Shown: one piece after another, positions 1 through 12,200 of the stretch | How positions within the stretch are numbered: the first letter of the stretch is position 1 | How the letters are laid out: each line of letters opens with the position of its first letter | NCBI GenBank assembly: GCA_964023205.1 | Contig: OZ026840.1 | Span: forward strand, 11,952,603-12,016,602 | Origin: Lutraria lutraria | Taxonomy: Eukaryota; Mollusca; Bivalvia; Venerida; Mactridae | DNA: 64,000 bases | Direction: 5' to 3' | The notes under the pieces: generated by a model | What the model was told of the DNA's origin: nothing | What the model saw: only the letters and a program-made list of their open reading frames with translations | Databases searched by the model: none | Translations under genes and position numbers: made by a program

Positions 1-299
1 ACATTTTTGCACATTAATTTTTGATACCAAATTTGCTTATATTATGCATCTCTAAGTATAAAAGAATTTCATTCTAACCAAGCGTGCACTTTCTTTTTCG
101 TGTGTCTTTTTAATTTGTATTGTGCGCTATACCATTTGTTGTCAATGCGCCATAAAACAACACTGATCTAATCTAATAGAATAGAATAGAATTAGTGTAA
201 TTCTTTTATGTAATTTGCTGTTTTTGTCAGTTAAGTCTTCCAACTTTTTCATTATGAAGATCAGCAATGCAATACTCTTAATTTTACTATTCTGTACTA

Positions 300-1180
300 A
301 CTTTTTTTATCCCCCGTCGAAAAGGCGGCGGGGATATAGGTAATACAAAAATATACAAGTGATTGACTTGAAACTTAAAACATAAGTAGATGGCATCTAG
401 GAGAAGTGCAGTGACCAAGAACAAAAACTCTGTTGGGTTTCATTTTTTTATTATATCCCTTTGTTTAATTTTCATGATATTTTTTCCCTTGTAATTTTTG
501 GTCCAGAGCATAACTCCAAAACTATATGAGTGATTGATTTGAAACTTAAGGTAAAAATAGGTGGGAGCTTAGAGAAGTGAATTGAACAAAAACTATAACT
601 CTATATAGTCCAGTTTTGTAATTATCTCCCTTTTATTTCATATAATTTTTGTCCAGAGCATAACTTCAATTTAAAAGTATACATAGGATTGAGTTGAAAC
701 TTGATATGTGAGAATGTGGCAACTAGGAAATGTGCAGTGACCAAGAACTATAACTATATAGTCCAGTTTAATTGAATTAATTATTTTCGTCCAGACCATA
801 ATTCCAAAAGTGTACATGGAATTGCGTTTAAATTTTATACTTGAATACATGTAGATGGCAACTAGGAAAAGTGCAGTGACCAAGAACTATAACACACACA
901 TATATATAGTCCAGTTTTGTAGTTATCTCCCTTTATTTAATTTTTATGGTTCCATTTTAGAAAAATCTCTGCTATACATGTTTTAAATCGCCATTATATT
1001 TTTACCTTTTTTTCTTCTTTTTGCGGCATAGAGAGTAACTCTAAGTCTGCAAAACTATACAGGGGATCGACTTGAAACTTAGATGTTAATAGATGGAAAC
1101 TAGGAGTTACGCATTGATCAAGAACCATAATTCTATCTAGTCCTGTTACAAGCAAACACATTCGGCGGGGGATGGCCATA
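300..1180 (+). repeat. Pearl-like non-autonomous element, subfamily A
   Basis: Begins with a GC-rich inverted motif near 310-336 (CCCCCGTCGAAAAGG...CGGGGATA) and ends near 1163-1175 with a related GGCGGGGGATGG. Between them are about five diverged tandem units of 138-150 bp. Each contains GTCCAGAGCATAACTCC (501, 651, 789), then a stretch reading roughly TTGAAACTTA, then CAGTGACCAAGAAC, then AGTCCAGTTTTGTA. The architecture of unique ends around a ~150 bp core tandem repeat is that of bivalve pearl/HINE-like elements. Class assignment is inferred from architecture only. Confidence 0.6.
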
Positions 1181-1688
1181 GTATAAACATAAGTTAAACA
1201 CTAGGTTAAATTTGAGGTGTCAGTAAAAAGTTAAGCAAAAGTAAATCAGAAGCAAGATGGTTGCAGCCCTTGTTTTATCAATTAAATGCTATAGACAACC
1301 TCATTAATTTAGACAAGTAAACTGACAACATGAGATTCTAGACAACTTCGTAACTAATACCTGCAGACTTAGAACTCTTACTAAAAGAAATTTCTGGTCA
1401 AATTTAACCAAAGTTAGATACAATTGCTTTATCAAACTTTAACTCAATTTCACAGGGTTAGTACAGACTTGAAAACTCCTTGAAGTTTCGAGACTGTTGG
1501 ATGAAAACTTCTTGATTTCTTACAATATAGTATCCTTGAAAAGTACTTGAATTTGCAGAAATACTCCTTAAATTTTATTGTTCCAATCAAATGATTATAA
1601 TTTTGTAAAAAGAAAAAGATCTTCATGGATGCCTTTTCAACTTCCCGTTTGCTGTACACAGGAAGAGTTGTACTGATATGATTTAGCC

Positions 1689-1888
1689 NNNNNNNNNNNN
1701 NNNNNNNNNNNNNNNNNNNNNNNNNNNNNNNNNNNNNNNNNNNNNNNNNNNNNNNNNNNNNNNNNNNNNNNNNNNNNNNNNNNNNNNNNNNNNNNNNNNN
1801 NNNNNNNNNNNNNNNNNNNNNNNNNNNNNNNNNNNNNNNNNNNNNNNNNNNNNNNNNNNNNNNNNNNNNNNNNNNNNNNNNNNNNNNN
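1689..1888. other. Assembly gap (200 Ns)
   Basis: Exactly 200 N characters, so probably a scaffold gap of arbitrary size. A missing NOS1AP PTB exon could lie here. Confidence 0.99.
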
Positions 1889-2204
1889 GTTAAATGAATA
1901 GTTGAATCATGCAGTGGAAAAAGATCATGCTGTTATTGAAGGGAGGTTGTTGTTAAAGAGAGGGTCACTCTGGAGGGGTTGTACTGTAATATCTTCAAAC
2001 AAATTGTCTCCAAGAAGTGTTTCGCTGGCTGTCAGTACAAATTACGTAATATGCTGTTATGCACACTGTAAAATGTCTTCTTACTTACATGACTAAGTAT
2101 TGATTTCTTCCTTGGTGCCATTTGTGGAAATTCTTTAAACTTAATGAATTAAGGAAAGTTGTGCCTACTGGTTGACCTTACCTAATATTGCACTAGGTGG
2201 TATA

Positions 2205-2590
2205 TTTTTATATGCCTAAAAGGTGGTACTAATAAAATTGTTATGACGCCAGCATTTGTCTGGCTGTTTGTTCGCCCGATGGCAATTTCGTGTCTGCACT
2301 TTAACTCTTAAACCCCTCAAAGATTTTCGAAAACTTTACTCAAATGTTCACCACATTTAGACGACATGCTTTCGGAAGGTCTTCAAGGTCAAGCTTAGGT
2401 CACACTTAAAAGGTCATAAATTATATAAGCATTGTCTAGTTTCAGTCTACCTAACTATAGTGAATCCACTTTTATTCATGCCCATGAAAGTTCGTGGTTT
2501 TAATATAAAAACATAGAATCTACATAAGATTTCACCCTTCAGGGTGTTTATTGCTCCGTCTTGCTGTGCACCTGTCTAGTAAGGGGTTTG
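2205..2590 (+). repeat. Degenerate pearl-like remnant
   Basis: Contains a CGCCAGCATTTGTCTGGCTG start-like segment, then AAGGTCAAGCTTAGGTCACA, a phrase that recurs in the core units of the other pearl-like elements here. There is no clean tandem array or terminal hairpin, so this is a weak call. Confidence 0.3.
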
Positions 2591-2610
2591 CTAAGTCTGT
2601 TAAACACTTG

Positions 2611-3180
2611 TATACGAGGGGCTATCCAAAAGTTTGTGGACAATGTGTACGTCCATTCATAATGCATACAGTATAATATTTCATATAAAATGGCCGTCCA
2701 AGCATGCAGCAAACTCACCAGATTAACCCCGATTGATTTTGCTATTTCCCGGGAATAAAAAAATTACTCAAGAGTCAAAGAGTTGATTCCCTAACTGATT
2801 TGAGAACAGCAACCACACAAATTATAAACGAATATGATTCTGAGAGGTATAAGGATGTCTTTCATACGCAGGTAAATCGTCACAATCGTTGCATTCAGCT
2901 TAATGAGGAGTATTTTGAGAAAAACTAACTTTAAGTACCGATGTGAAATATGTGACGTCTTTGACGTCAATGTCGTTGTTTTTACCGTGCGCCGGACAGC
3001 CATTAGTGTTGGTAAAGAAATATCTGTATAATTTGTTATAGTTGTACATTTTAGTTGATATTGATACAGAACGTAGCAGAAAGTTTCAGCATTATATTGA
3101 TGTAATTTTCTGTCGGTTTTATTGAACCATTTTCACGCAGCGACAAAAGTCCTGTTTATTTTGGATCACCCCTCGTATAA
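2611..3180. mobile_element. Mariner-like MITE (TIR TATACGAGGGG)
   Basis: The left end TATACGAGGGGCTATCC (2611) and right end GGATCACCCCTCGTATA (to 3179) are inverted repeats flanked by TA, the target duplication of Tc1/mariner elements. The left end continues with AAAAGTTTGTGGAC. The 565 bp interior has no intact transposase, so the element is non-autonomous. Confidence 0.65.
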
Positions 3181-3648
3181 AATGAATATTTCGCAACAGA
3201 TCTTTCTGATATTTAATACATGCAAATTTTAGTTCAATTTTCTCTTAAAACTTGATTTGAAAGTGCAATTCTTGAAATTTGGTCCCATTTAGATGCAAAG
3301 TGTGTATTGATGCATATGTTTATGATTTAATAGAGCTGGGTATTGCAAGGAAAACTGATATTGCATTGTAGTGCAGCATTTAGTAAGAACTTGTGAACAT
3401 TTATTTGTGAATAAAAATCTTTGATCATAGCTAGACTTTATTAATTGTATTATCATGCAATCTTTGGTATGCCATGTTTCTTTCCTGTCATACTTAAAAC
3501 TATACTGGAATAAAGAATTAAACAAAAGAGTACAATAGAAATTTTTTTTAAATTTTACAGAACGAAATATTTCAATAAAAGAAATTCAGCTTTCATGTTT
3601 GAAGGCAAAATGAAATAAAAAAAATTAGTCCAACATTAACTGACATAC

Positions 3649-3735
3649 AGTAAAACCCTGATTATTCGAATGTCGTTGGGCCCAGATAAATCATTCGGAT
3701 AATCCATGGTTTCGAATAATCCATTTCGGTATGAT
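3649..3735 (+). mobile_element. Pogo/Tigger-like terminal fragment
   Basis: CAGTAAAACCCTGATTATTC followed by an inverted TTCGAATAATCC is the usual look of pogo/Tigger inverted-repeat termini. The other end is not visible. A minus-strand acidic segment at 5985-6050 (read ESDDSDAQL, followed by a GTAAGT-like donor) might be a detached coding remnant of such an element, which is speculative. Confidence 0.35.
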
Positions 3736-3876
3736 GTGCTGGTTGGAAACGATAAAATCCGTACTGTCCATATATTGCAATGGAGTTAACTCTAATATGC
3801 AAACATGATGTCATGTGAGTGATAATAAGAATAAAATAAAATGTGTAACAAACACTTATTATTTATCCTTGTTTTT

Positions 3877-5032
3877 AGCTCACAAGTCACAAAGTGACAA
3901 AGTGAGCTATTAGGATCACTCTCCGTCCGGCGTCCGGCGTCATGCGTCGTCAAACTTTATGTTGTGACCACACTAGGGGCCACATTTTTGGCTCAATTTT
4001 AGCAAAACTGGGTCAGAACGTTAATATCAACAAAATCTCGGACGAGTTCGATATTGGGCCATTTGGGGTCAAAAACTAGGTCACCAGGGCCAAATAAGGG
4101 AAAACCTTGTGAACACTTTAGAAATCACTGTTTTGAATTTATCTTCATGAAACTTTGTCAGAATGTTTATTTTAATAATATGTAGGTCAAGTTTGAAAAT
4201 GGGTAATTTCTGTAGTAAAATTAGGTCACTAGGGCAAATTGCTGGAAAACCTTGTGAACACTCTAGAAGTCACTGTTTTGATTGGATGATCATGAAACCT
4301 TGTCAGAATGTTTGTCTTCATAATATCTTGGACGAGTCCGAACATGGGTCATCTTGGGTCAAAAACTAGGTCGCTAGGTCAAATCTTATGAAAAACCATG
4401 TTAACACTGTAGATTTCACAGTTATTATTGGATCTTCACCAAACTTTGTCAAATCGTTTGTTTTAATGATATAACGGTCAAGTATAAATATGGGTCATCT
4501 TGGGTCAATAACTAGGTCACCAGGTCAAATCTTACGAAACTTTTGTTAACACTGTAGATGTCACAGTTTTAATTGGATCTTCACCAAACCTTGTCAAAAT
4601 GTTTGCCTCAATGATATGTGGGTCAAGGATGAACATAGGTCAGCCGGGTTCAAAAACTGGGTCACAAGGTCAAATCTTAGGTAAAAATCTTGTAAAAGCT
4701 CTAAATGTCATTGTTTTGATTGGATCTTGGCCAAACCTTGTCAGATTGTTTGTCTCAATGATATTAAGGACAAGTTTAAATATGGGTCACCTAGGGTCAA
4801 AAACCAGGTCACAAGGTCAAATCTTAGGAAAACCTTATTAACACTGTAGATGTCAAATTTTGATCGTATCTTCACCAAACCTAGTCAGACTGTTTGTCTT
4901 AATGATATGTAAGACAAATTCGAACATAGGTCGTCTGGGGTCAAAAACTAGGTCACCGGTTCAAAACAATGTTTTAATGAGTGAACAGTGATTGTCATGT
5001 GAGCGATATAGGGCCATCTTGGCCCTCTTGTA
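3877..5032 (+). repeat. Pearl-like element, subfamily B, copy 1
   Basis: Starts TTTTTAGCTCACAAGTCAC, with a short hairpin (CAAAGTGACAAAGTG) and CCGTCCGGCGTC. It continues with about seven tandem units of ~143 bp carrying AAAACTAGGTCACCAGG, CTTGTGAACACT and GATCTTCACCAAACCTTGTC. It ends in the hairpin GGGCCATCTTGGCCC plus TCTTGT. This 3' hairpin near a short terminal motif, with T-rich insertion points, resembles Helentron/HINE ends. A mariner-like element sits seven bases beyond the end. Confidence 0.75.
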
Positions 5033-5038
5033 TTAATG

Positions 5039-5894
5039 TACGAGGGGTTGACCCAGAAATTCGTAGACAGTATGTGTTAATCAAAAAGTAATGTACGTAA
5101 CAATGTTAAATTCTGTTTCCTGACTTACTGTACATTTGTGAATAATTCTGGAAAAAAATTACATTTGTGAATAATTCTGGAAAAAAATGTTGTAATTGGA
5201 CAAGCAATGAAATTTCTACACTGTTTTAAGTTCAGAGAGGTAAGGAGCAGCGGCGCAGGTCACAACGTCAAACACAACGTTAATAAAATTAATGGTATAC
5301 AGTAACGTTTTTAGCACTTTGTCTCATAAGTTTTCAAAGTATTACCCATTTCAATGATAGCATTGTTCATGGTGGCAAACCAATGGAGTCCCTGAATATT
5401 ATGGCATACCACTCTAGCTAGCTAGCTCAACCTACGAATAATAAAATTGATTGAGTGGCGCCTCTCAAGTCTTTCCTCGTTGATCTTCACCCACACTTGT
5501 TCCACAGTCTTCCTGTCCCTCACCTCCACTGAACCAAGAATTGTTCTCAACAACCTCTCCACTATCCAATAATCAATGATGCTTCTTATACACAAGTGCT
5601 TGACACACTGATGGCTTGTTTGTCACTTTTTTTATCATTTTTGTTTGTTTTGGAAGTTGATTTTAAATAACTATAAATTCTTACATTTAAGTGCAATTTT
5701 GGACTGCGCCGTGATCTCTATACTACATGATTTGAAGACGTCATAAGTAATTGAAATATAGCAACTTTACTATGAAATTTGGCCGACAGATTCCTAACAT
5801 ATTAGTAAATATCATGTGAAGATTTTGTAACAGTAGGACTCGGCCTTTCTTAATAAAACACCGTGTCCACGAACTTCTGGATCACCCCTCGTAT
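5039..5894. mobile_element. Mariner-like inverted-repeat element, second copy
   Basis: The left end TACGAGGGGTTGACCCAGAA (5039) pairs with the right end TTCTGGATCACCCCTCGTA (to ~5892), about 30 bp of imperfect TIR, with TA at both flanks. It belongs to the same terminal family as 2611-3180 but the interior differs (856 bp). Inside, a 27-bp direct duplication (ACATTTGTGAATAATTCTGG at 5131 and 5161) is visible. A minus-strand stretch around 5450-5600 reads as a charged helical peptide, but no DDE motif could be recognised. Confidence 0.6.
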
Positions 5895-6056
5895 ATGAGT
5901 TAACAAATGAAACAATAATTCTTGCTAAATAAATACCCGCACATTTATGGATTATGCAGAACACAATCCGACAATTCTCACTTCACTTACCAACGATCAA
6001 CTGGGCATCGCTATCGTCACTTTCTAAAACAATTAAATAATTGAAGACGTAATGTT

Positions 6057-7291
6057 TTTAGCTCACATGTCACAAAGTGACAAAGTGAGCTATTAGAATC
6101 ACTCTCCGTCCGGCATCGTGCGTCGTCAAACTTTATGTTGTGACCACACTAGGGGCCACATTTTTGGCTCAATTTTAGCAAAACTGGGTCAGAACGTTAA
6201 TATCAACAAAATCTCGGACGAGTTCGATATTGGGCCATTTGGGGTCTAAAACTAGGTCACCAGGGCCAAATAAGGGAAAACCTTGTGAACACTTTAGAAA
6301 TCACTGTTTTGAATTTATCTTCATGAAACTTTGTTAGAATGTTTATTTTAATAATATGTAGGTCAAGTTTGAAAATGGGTAATTTCTGTAGTAAAATTAG
6401 GTCACTAGGGCAAATTGCTGGAAAACCTTGTGAACACTCTAGAAGTCACTGTTTTGATTGGATGATCATGAAACCTTGTCAGAATGTTTGTCTTCATAAT
6501 ATCTTGGACGAGTTCGAACATGGGTCATCTTGGGTCAAAAACTAGGTCGCTAGGTCAAATCTTATGAAGAACACTTTAGAAATCACTGTTTTGACTGGAT
6601 CTTCATGAAACTTTGTCAGAATGTTTATTTTAATAATATGTATGTCAGGTTTGATAGTGAAAAACTAGGTCACTAGGGCAAATTGCTGGAAAACCTTGTG
6701 AACACTCTGGAAGTCACTGTTTTGATTGGATGATCATGAAACCTTGTCAGAATGTTTGTCTTTATGATGTCTTGGATGAGTTCAAACATGGGTCATCCTG
6801 GGTAAAAAACTAAGTTGCTAGGTCAAATCTTATGAAAAACCATGTTAACACTGTATATTTCACAGTTATAATTGGCTCTTCACCAAACTTTGTTAAATTG
6901 TTTGCTTTAATAATATAACCGTTAAGTACAAATATGGGTCATCTGGGGTCAATAACTAGGTCACCAGGTCAAATCTTAGGAAAACTTTGTTAACACTGTA
7001 GATGTCACAGTTTTGTTTGGATCTTCACCAATGTTTCATCAAAATGTTTACCTCAATGATATGTAAGACAAATTTGAACATAGGTCATCTGGGGTCTATT
7101 CTGTAGTTTTCATGGTTATGATTGGATCTTCACTAAATTTTGTCAGAATGTTAATGTCTCATTTATATGTAGGACATTTTCTCACATGGGTCATCTGGGG
7201 TCAAAAACTAGGTCACTGGTTCAAAACAAAGTTTTAATGAGTGAACAGTGATTGTCATGTGAGAAAATATAGGGCCATCTTGGCCCTCTTG
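6057..7291 (+). repeat. Pearl-like element, subfamily B, copy 2
   Basis: The first ~520 bases nearly match copy 1 at 3877-4395, then the arrays diverge in unit number and order. It starts TTTTAGCTCACATGTCAC and ends at GGGCCATCTTGGCCC-TCTTGTTT. The 66-68 codon open frames at 4163 and 6339 belong to the core repeat and are not genes. Confidence 0.75.
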
Positions 7292-7592
7292 TTTCAAATT
7301 ATAGCCCAGGGTCAAAATTGGCCCCGCCCCAGGGGTCACTTGATTTTACATAGAATTAGATAGTGAAATTTTAAAAATCTTCCTGTCAGAAACCATACAG
7401 TGCCTAGAGCTTAAATATTTGGTGTGTAGCATTGTCTTGTGGACCTCTACAATGTTTGTTCAAATTATTGCCTTAGGGTAAAAATTGGCCCCACCCCCGG
7501 GTCACTTAAGTTTACATAGGCTCATAATAATTTTCTCTTAAGAGTCATTTTATCTGGTGAGTGATGTAGGGCCATCATGATGGCCCCCTTGT
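7292..7592 (+). repeat. Pearl-like element, subfamily C, 5'-truncated
   Basis: About 1.5 core units containing GTTTGTTCAAATTATTGCC, GGTCAAAATTGGCCCC and TTGGTGTGTAGCATTGTC, matching the full element at 59693-60737. Its terminal hairpin (GGGCCATCATGATGGCCCCC then TTGTTTT) is present. It directly abuts the end of subfamily B copy 2 and leads into the 128-bp array. Confidence 0.65.
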
Positions 7593-8442
7593 TTTACTGA
7601 AGTGGAAGCTTAGTAATATGGACAAAAAAGAAAACCAGAAAACTTCATAATCTCTGAAATTTCCCTGTCAAATAGTTATTTTATCTGGTGAGCGATGTAG
7701 GGCCATCATGGCCCCCTTGTTTTACTGAAGTGGAAGCTTAGTAATATGGACAAAAAAGAAAACCAGAAAACTTCATAATCTCTGAAATTTCCCTGTCAAA
7801 TAGTTATTTTATCTGGTGAGCGATGTAGGGCCATCATGGCCCCCTTGTTTTACTGAAGTGGAAACTTAGTAATATGGACAAAAAAGAAAACCAGAAAACT
7901 TCATAATCTCTGAAATTTCCCTGTCAAATAGTTATTTTATCTGGTGAGCAATGTAGGGCCATCATGGCCCCCTTGTTTTACTGAAGTGGAAGCTTAGTAA
8001 TATGGACAAAAAAGAAAACCAGAAAACTTCATAATCTCTGAAATTTCCCTGTCAAATAGTTATTTTATCTGGTGAGCGATGTAGGGCCATCATGGCCCCC
8101 TTGTTTTACTGAAGTGGAAACTTAGTAATATGGACAAAAAAGAAAACCAGAAAACTTCATAATCTCTGAAATTTCCCTGTCAAATAGTTATTTTATCTGG
8201 TGAGCAATGTAGGGCCATCATGGCCCCCTTGTTTTACTGAAGTGGAAGCTTAGTAATATGGACAAAAAAGAAAACCAGAAAACTTCATAATCTCTGAAAT
8301 TTCCCTGTCAAATAGTTATTTTATCTGGTGAGCGATGTAGGGCCATCATGGCCCCCTTGTTTTACTGAAGTGGAAGCTTAGTAATATGGACAAAAAAGAA
8401 AACCAGAAAACTTCATAATCTCTGAAATTTCCTGTCAAATAG
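7563..8442 (+). repeat. 128-bp tandem array, about 6.7 copies
   Basis: Nearly identical units of 128 bp (TTTTACTGA recurs at 7592, 7720 and 7848). Each unit joins the 3' terminal hairpin of a pearl-like element (GGTGAGCGATGTAGGGCCAT, CATGGCCCCCTTGTTTT) to about 85 bp of other sequence (ACTGAAGTGGAAGCTTAGTA ... CTGTCAAATAGTTATTTTAT). Very low divergence indicates recent expansion. Confidence 0.9.
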
Positions 8443-9110
8443 TTATACATACTTCATGAACTATTCCTGAACTTTGTGAGAAAAGTTCAAGAAAAATTTA
8501 GGTTTTCATGAATTCCATACATAGGGGTTGTTAGACTGTAATAAATCAAATATTGCAAAATCTTACGTGTGGAAATCATAGATTGAAATGTTATACAAAA
8601 TCGCCTGTAAAAATGTAAGCCTATGTCTCAGGATTAAATTTTTGACTTTAACTACATAACTTATTTATATCCAGAATATTCTATCTTCTGTGATTTTTCA
8701 TTTCCAGAATATTTTATTTTGAAGACAATGTTATTTTCCATTATATTTCATTTTTCAATAAATTTTATTTTAGCCAGAACATGTTATTTGCCAGAATGAT
8801 TTCATATTTCATAAATCACACCCGTTTAACTCACAAAGAGTATAATTTATCCTTTGGTAAGAATGTTTTGAGGAACTTCTGTGAGCACCCATATTGTATG
8901 TCAAAAAGGTAAGTTTTTACAAAATTTTGAAGATTACATGTGCAGGCTTTCGTGTAGGTAAAAATATCGAAATGCAGTTAACTGGGTCTGGGTTTTCGGA
9001 GTGTGCACATGTAAAGATAGTCATCAGACCAGGATTGACGTTTTTGTATGTTATTTGCCTTAAAATTTTATGTGCCGGATATTTCATTTTCCATAAATTT
9101 TATTTTTCAG

Positions 9111-9219
9111 AATATTTTATGTTTCTCATGACTCCCAAGATTTAAAGATTTGGAGTTACATAGCACGAGATGGACCGACAAATGTATTCAAATGTAACGT
9201 GTTCAAGTCCTATAAAAAG
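9111..9219 (+). CDS. NOS1AP: NOS1AP exon: PTB domain, middle-C part
   Basis: Acceptor TATTTTTCAG ends at 9110 and donor GTATGC starts at 9220. The first base completes a codon (probably Arg) from an upstream exon. The read peptide begins [14 protein letters not shown] and ends CNVFKSYKK, the conserved beta strands before the PTB C-terminal helix. Confidence 0.9.
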
Positions 9220-12200
9220 GTATGCGGATAAAGTATTATTATTTGTAATTTATTTCAGTGTAAAAAGCAAATAAAACAAATTTATAGATTCCTAGACAGT
9301 AAGGCAAATTTAACCACTAATTGATAAATGGACTCAGGTCAATAAAAACACTACAATCAGAAACTTTAGTTTATTTCTACAATACTATATAGTTATGTTT
9401 TATATCTTGTCTGACCTTTATTCATACTCCAGTCAGACTACCATGTTGGATTGATCTGAGTAAAAAAGTTCCAGATTTGATTTGCTGCAGGTCAAACACT
9501 TCCATGAAAATTTGACAAAAATGCAGATTTCCCTACATGCTGAGAACTATCCAGTATCTTGTGAAAAGATAAGTCAGTATTGGTAAGAATACAGTCCTGG
9601 AGAACATGTTTGATGAATCATCTCATTTAACATATAACTGAAAAATTACTGATTTACAGTGTTCAACCCACATAAATAAAAAAAGTACATTAAGTAAATC
9701 TCTCTCAGGTTGTTTATACATCTCACAGACTGGTTCTCGGCTGTAAATCTCTTACGGAACCAGCCTAACTTCTAACAGGTGGGCTGTTAAAGTAGGTGAA
9801 AAGAAAAAAAAACATCTCAATTTTTCTTATTGATGAGTCTAACAGAAGTATTTAGTACAATGATAAATGTGTTCTATCTCTTTAACTTGTTCTCATTAAA
9901 TTAATTGCCAAGTTTTTATCAAGTCATGAATTCATTTCTTCTGTTGGCAACTTGGGTAGCACAGCTCAATGAAATTTCTCAATCAGTATGTCTTGATTTG
10001 GCTTTCTTGAACAATATGATTTGGATGAATTGATTAATAAATGCAGGGTTAACCTTACAATCCAACCTATGTTTGTAGTATGGATGTTTATCTCCACTGA
10101 TCGTGTAAGATTGTAACACTATGTGTCTCATGGTTTTAGGGTTACAGGTCAATATGCTGTATGTACCTTTGTCTGTTGTTTTATGGCCCATTAAACAGCT
10201 GTGATCATTTCAACTTCCCCGGAGACAGAGGAAGGGGGAGGGAGAAGATACAATAGAACCGTGCATTTCTGTCCCAAATCTTAATTATTTCAAACAGTTT
10301 TTCCTGGTTGTCGAGCCCGTCTGTGGTGAGCTCGACATAGTCGCCACAATTGCGGTTGCGTGTCTGTATGTAAGTGAGTGAGTGAGTGAGTGAGTGAGTG
10401 AGTGAGTGAGTGAGTGAGTGAGTCCGTCCGTCCGTCCGTCCGCACGCATGCGAGGGTGGTTGTGAGGTTAGGGTTAGGGTTAGTACATTTAGGTCTTGTG
10501 GGTTTCAGATACGTACAAACTGGACTTGTGGGGATAATTTCAACTTGTGGGGTGTGACTTGTGGGGTTAAAAACACCGAAAACATCAAAGGGTACACCCC
10601 ACAACATACGTCTCATGAGAACGTCCGTCCGTCCGTCCGGATCCTTGTCCGGGCTGTATCTCCATTATGCATAAACACTTTATAAAATAACTTGGCATAA
10701 TTGTTAAACACCATGAGACGGTGTACAGTGCGCAAAATCCATGTGTCTAGCTCAAAGGTCAAGGTCACACTTAGAGGTCAAACTTCAAAAATGAGCATTA
10801 TAGACCTTGTCCGGGCTGTATCTCCCTTATTCATAGAAACTTTTTAAGATAACTTGGCATTATTGTTAAACACCATGAGAGGGTGTGCAGTGCGCAAAAT
10901 CCAGGTCTCTAGCTCTAAGGTCAAGGTCACACTTAGAGGTCAAACATCAAAAACGAACATTATAGACCTTGTCCCGGCTGTATCTCCCTTATGCATAGTA
11001 ACTTTTTAAGATAACTTGGCATAATTGTTAAAACACCATGAGACGGTGTGCAGTGCGCAAGATCCAGGTCTCTAGCTCAAAGGTCAAGTTCACACTTAGA
11101 GGTCAAACGTCAAAAATGAGCATTATACACCTTGTCTGGGCTGTATCTCCCTTATGCATAGAAACTTTTTAAGATAACTTGGCATAATTGTAAAACACCA
11201 TGAGGCGGTGTGCAGTGCGTAAGATCAAGGTCTCTAGCTCATAGGTCAAGGTCACACTTAGAGGTCAAACATAAAAAATAATCATTATACACCTTGTCAG
11301 CGCTGTGTCTCCCTTATGCATTGAATTATTTAAAAATGACTTGCCATAATACAATGCAACCATGTGTCTTGGGCAACACCCAGATTTTTATAGGTCAAAG
11401 GTCAAGATTACACATTCGGTCAAATATATTTTCCTTGTCTGGGCTGTAACTTCTGTTTGCATTCAAGGATTTTTAAATAAATTGGTATAAAAGTTTACTT
11501 CAGTGAAATGAATATCACCCATACATGTAGTTCAAAGGTCAAGATCACAAGCTGGCTAAACAGGGTCTCGACATCTTGCCCTTGGGCTTCTAGTTCTTCA
11601 TTGTGCCTGATGTAAAACACTGATACACGCCTCAGCCTTTTACTTGTAATTTACTAGACACAGTACTTGACTCAATAGTTTAGATGGGGACACTGAAAAA
11701 GTGTCCATGAGAAATTTGTAAAGTGGACCTGAGTATTGTAACCACAACCTTTCATTCAGTAGTCCAGGTTTACCATCTGACTGCTGATCTTTCCTATAAT
11801 GATATAAAACATATAATGTACACAAAGTCATAGCATTCAAAATAATTTTCTTTTAAGATACAATGGTATCCTTATATTGTTATCAAACTATGTTTAAAAA
11901 AAATTTTCTTCAAAACTAGTCTAAAATTTCAGTGCAAACCTTGTCCTCTAAAATTTATAATTGCCTCTGCAGCTGTATATTATACTGCTTAGCGTAAAAT
12001 GCATGCATGAACTCTAAAATGCCGTAAGGAATTCAAACTGCAGTAACTTTGACTATAAAATACAAAATAGTAAATAAGAACAAGAATTAGAATTTTTTTA
12101 TAGAAGCTCGAAGTGATGTTGTCTGGGTTTCTAGATGCCGAGCTGTACAATAAATTAAGTTTCTTGAATTCTTTTAAAACCATTAAGTTTGAAGATAAAA

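Noticed and set aside
4163..6545. Two nearly identical 68-codon frames (4163 and 6339)
   Set aside because: They lie in the core units of two pearl-like copies; identity reflects the repeat and not gene duplication.
10465..10484. Telomere-like GGTTAGGGTTAGGGTTAG
   Set aside because: Only about three units inside a pearl-like element next to other microsatellites; not a telomere.
10290..10616. 108-codon minus-strand frame with [13 protein letters not shown]
   Set aside because: Produced by the GTGA microsatellite and GTCC repeats of the pearl-like element.
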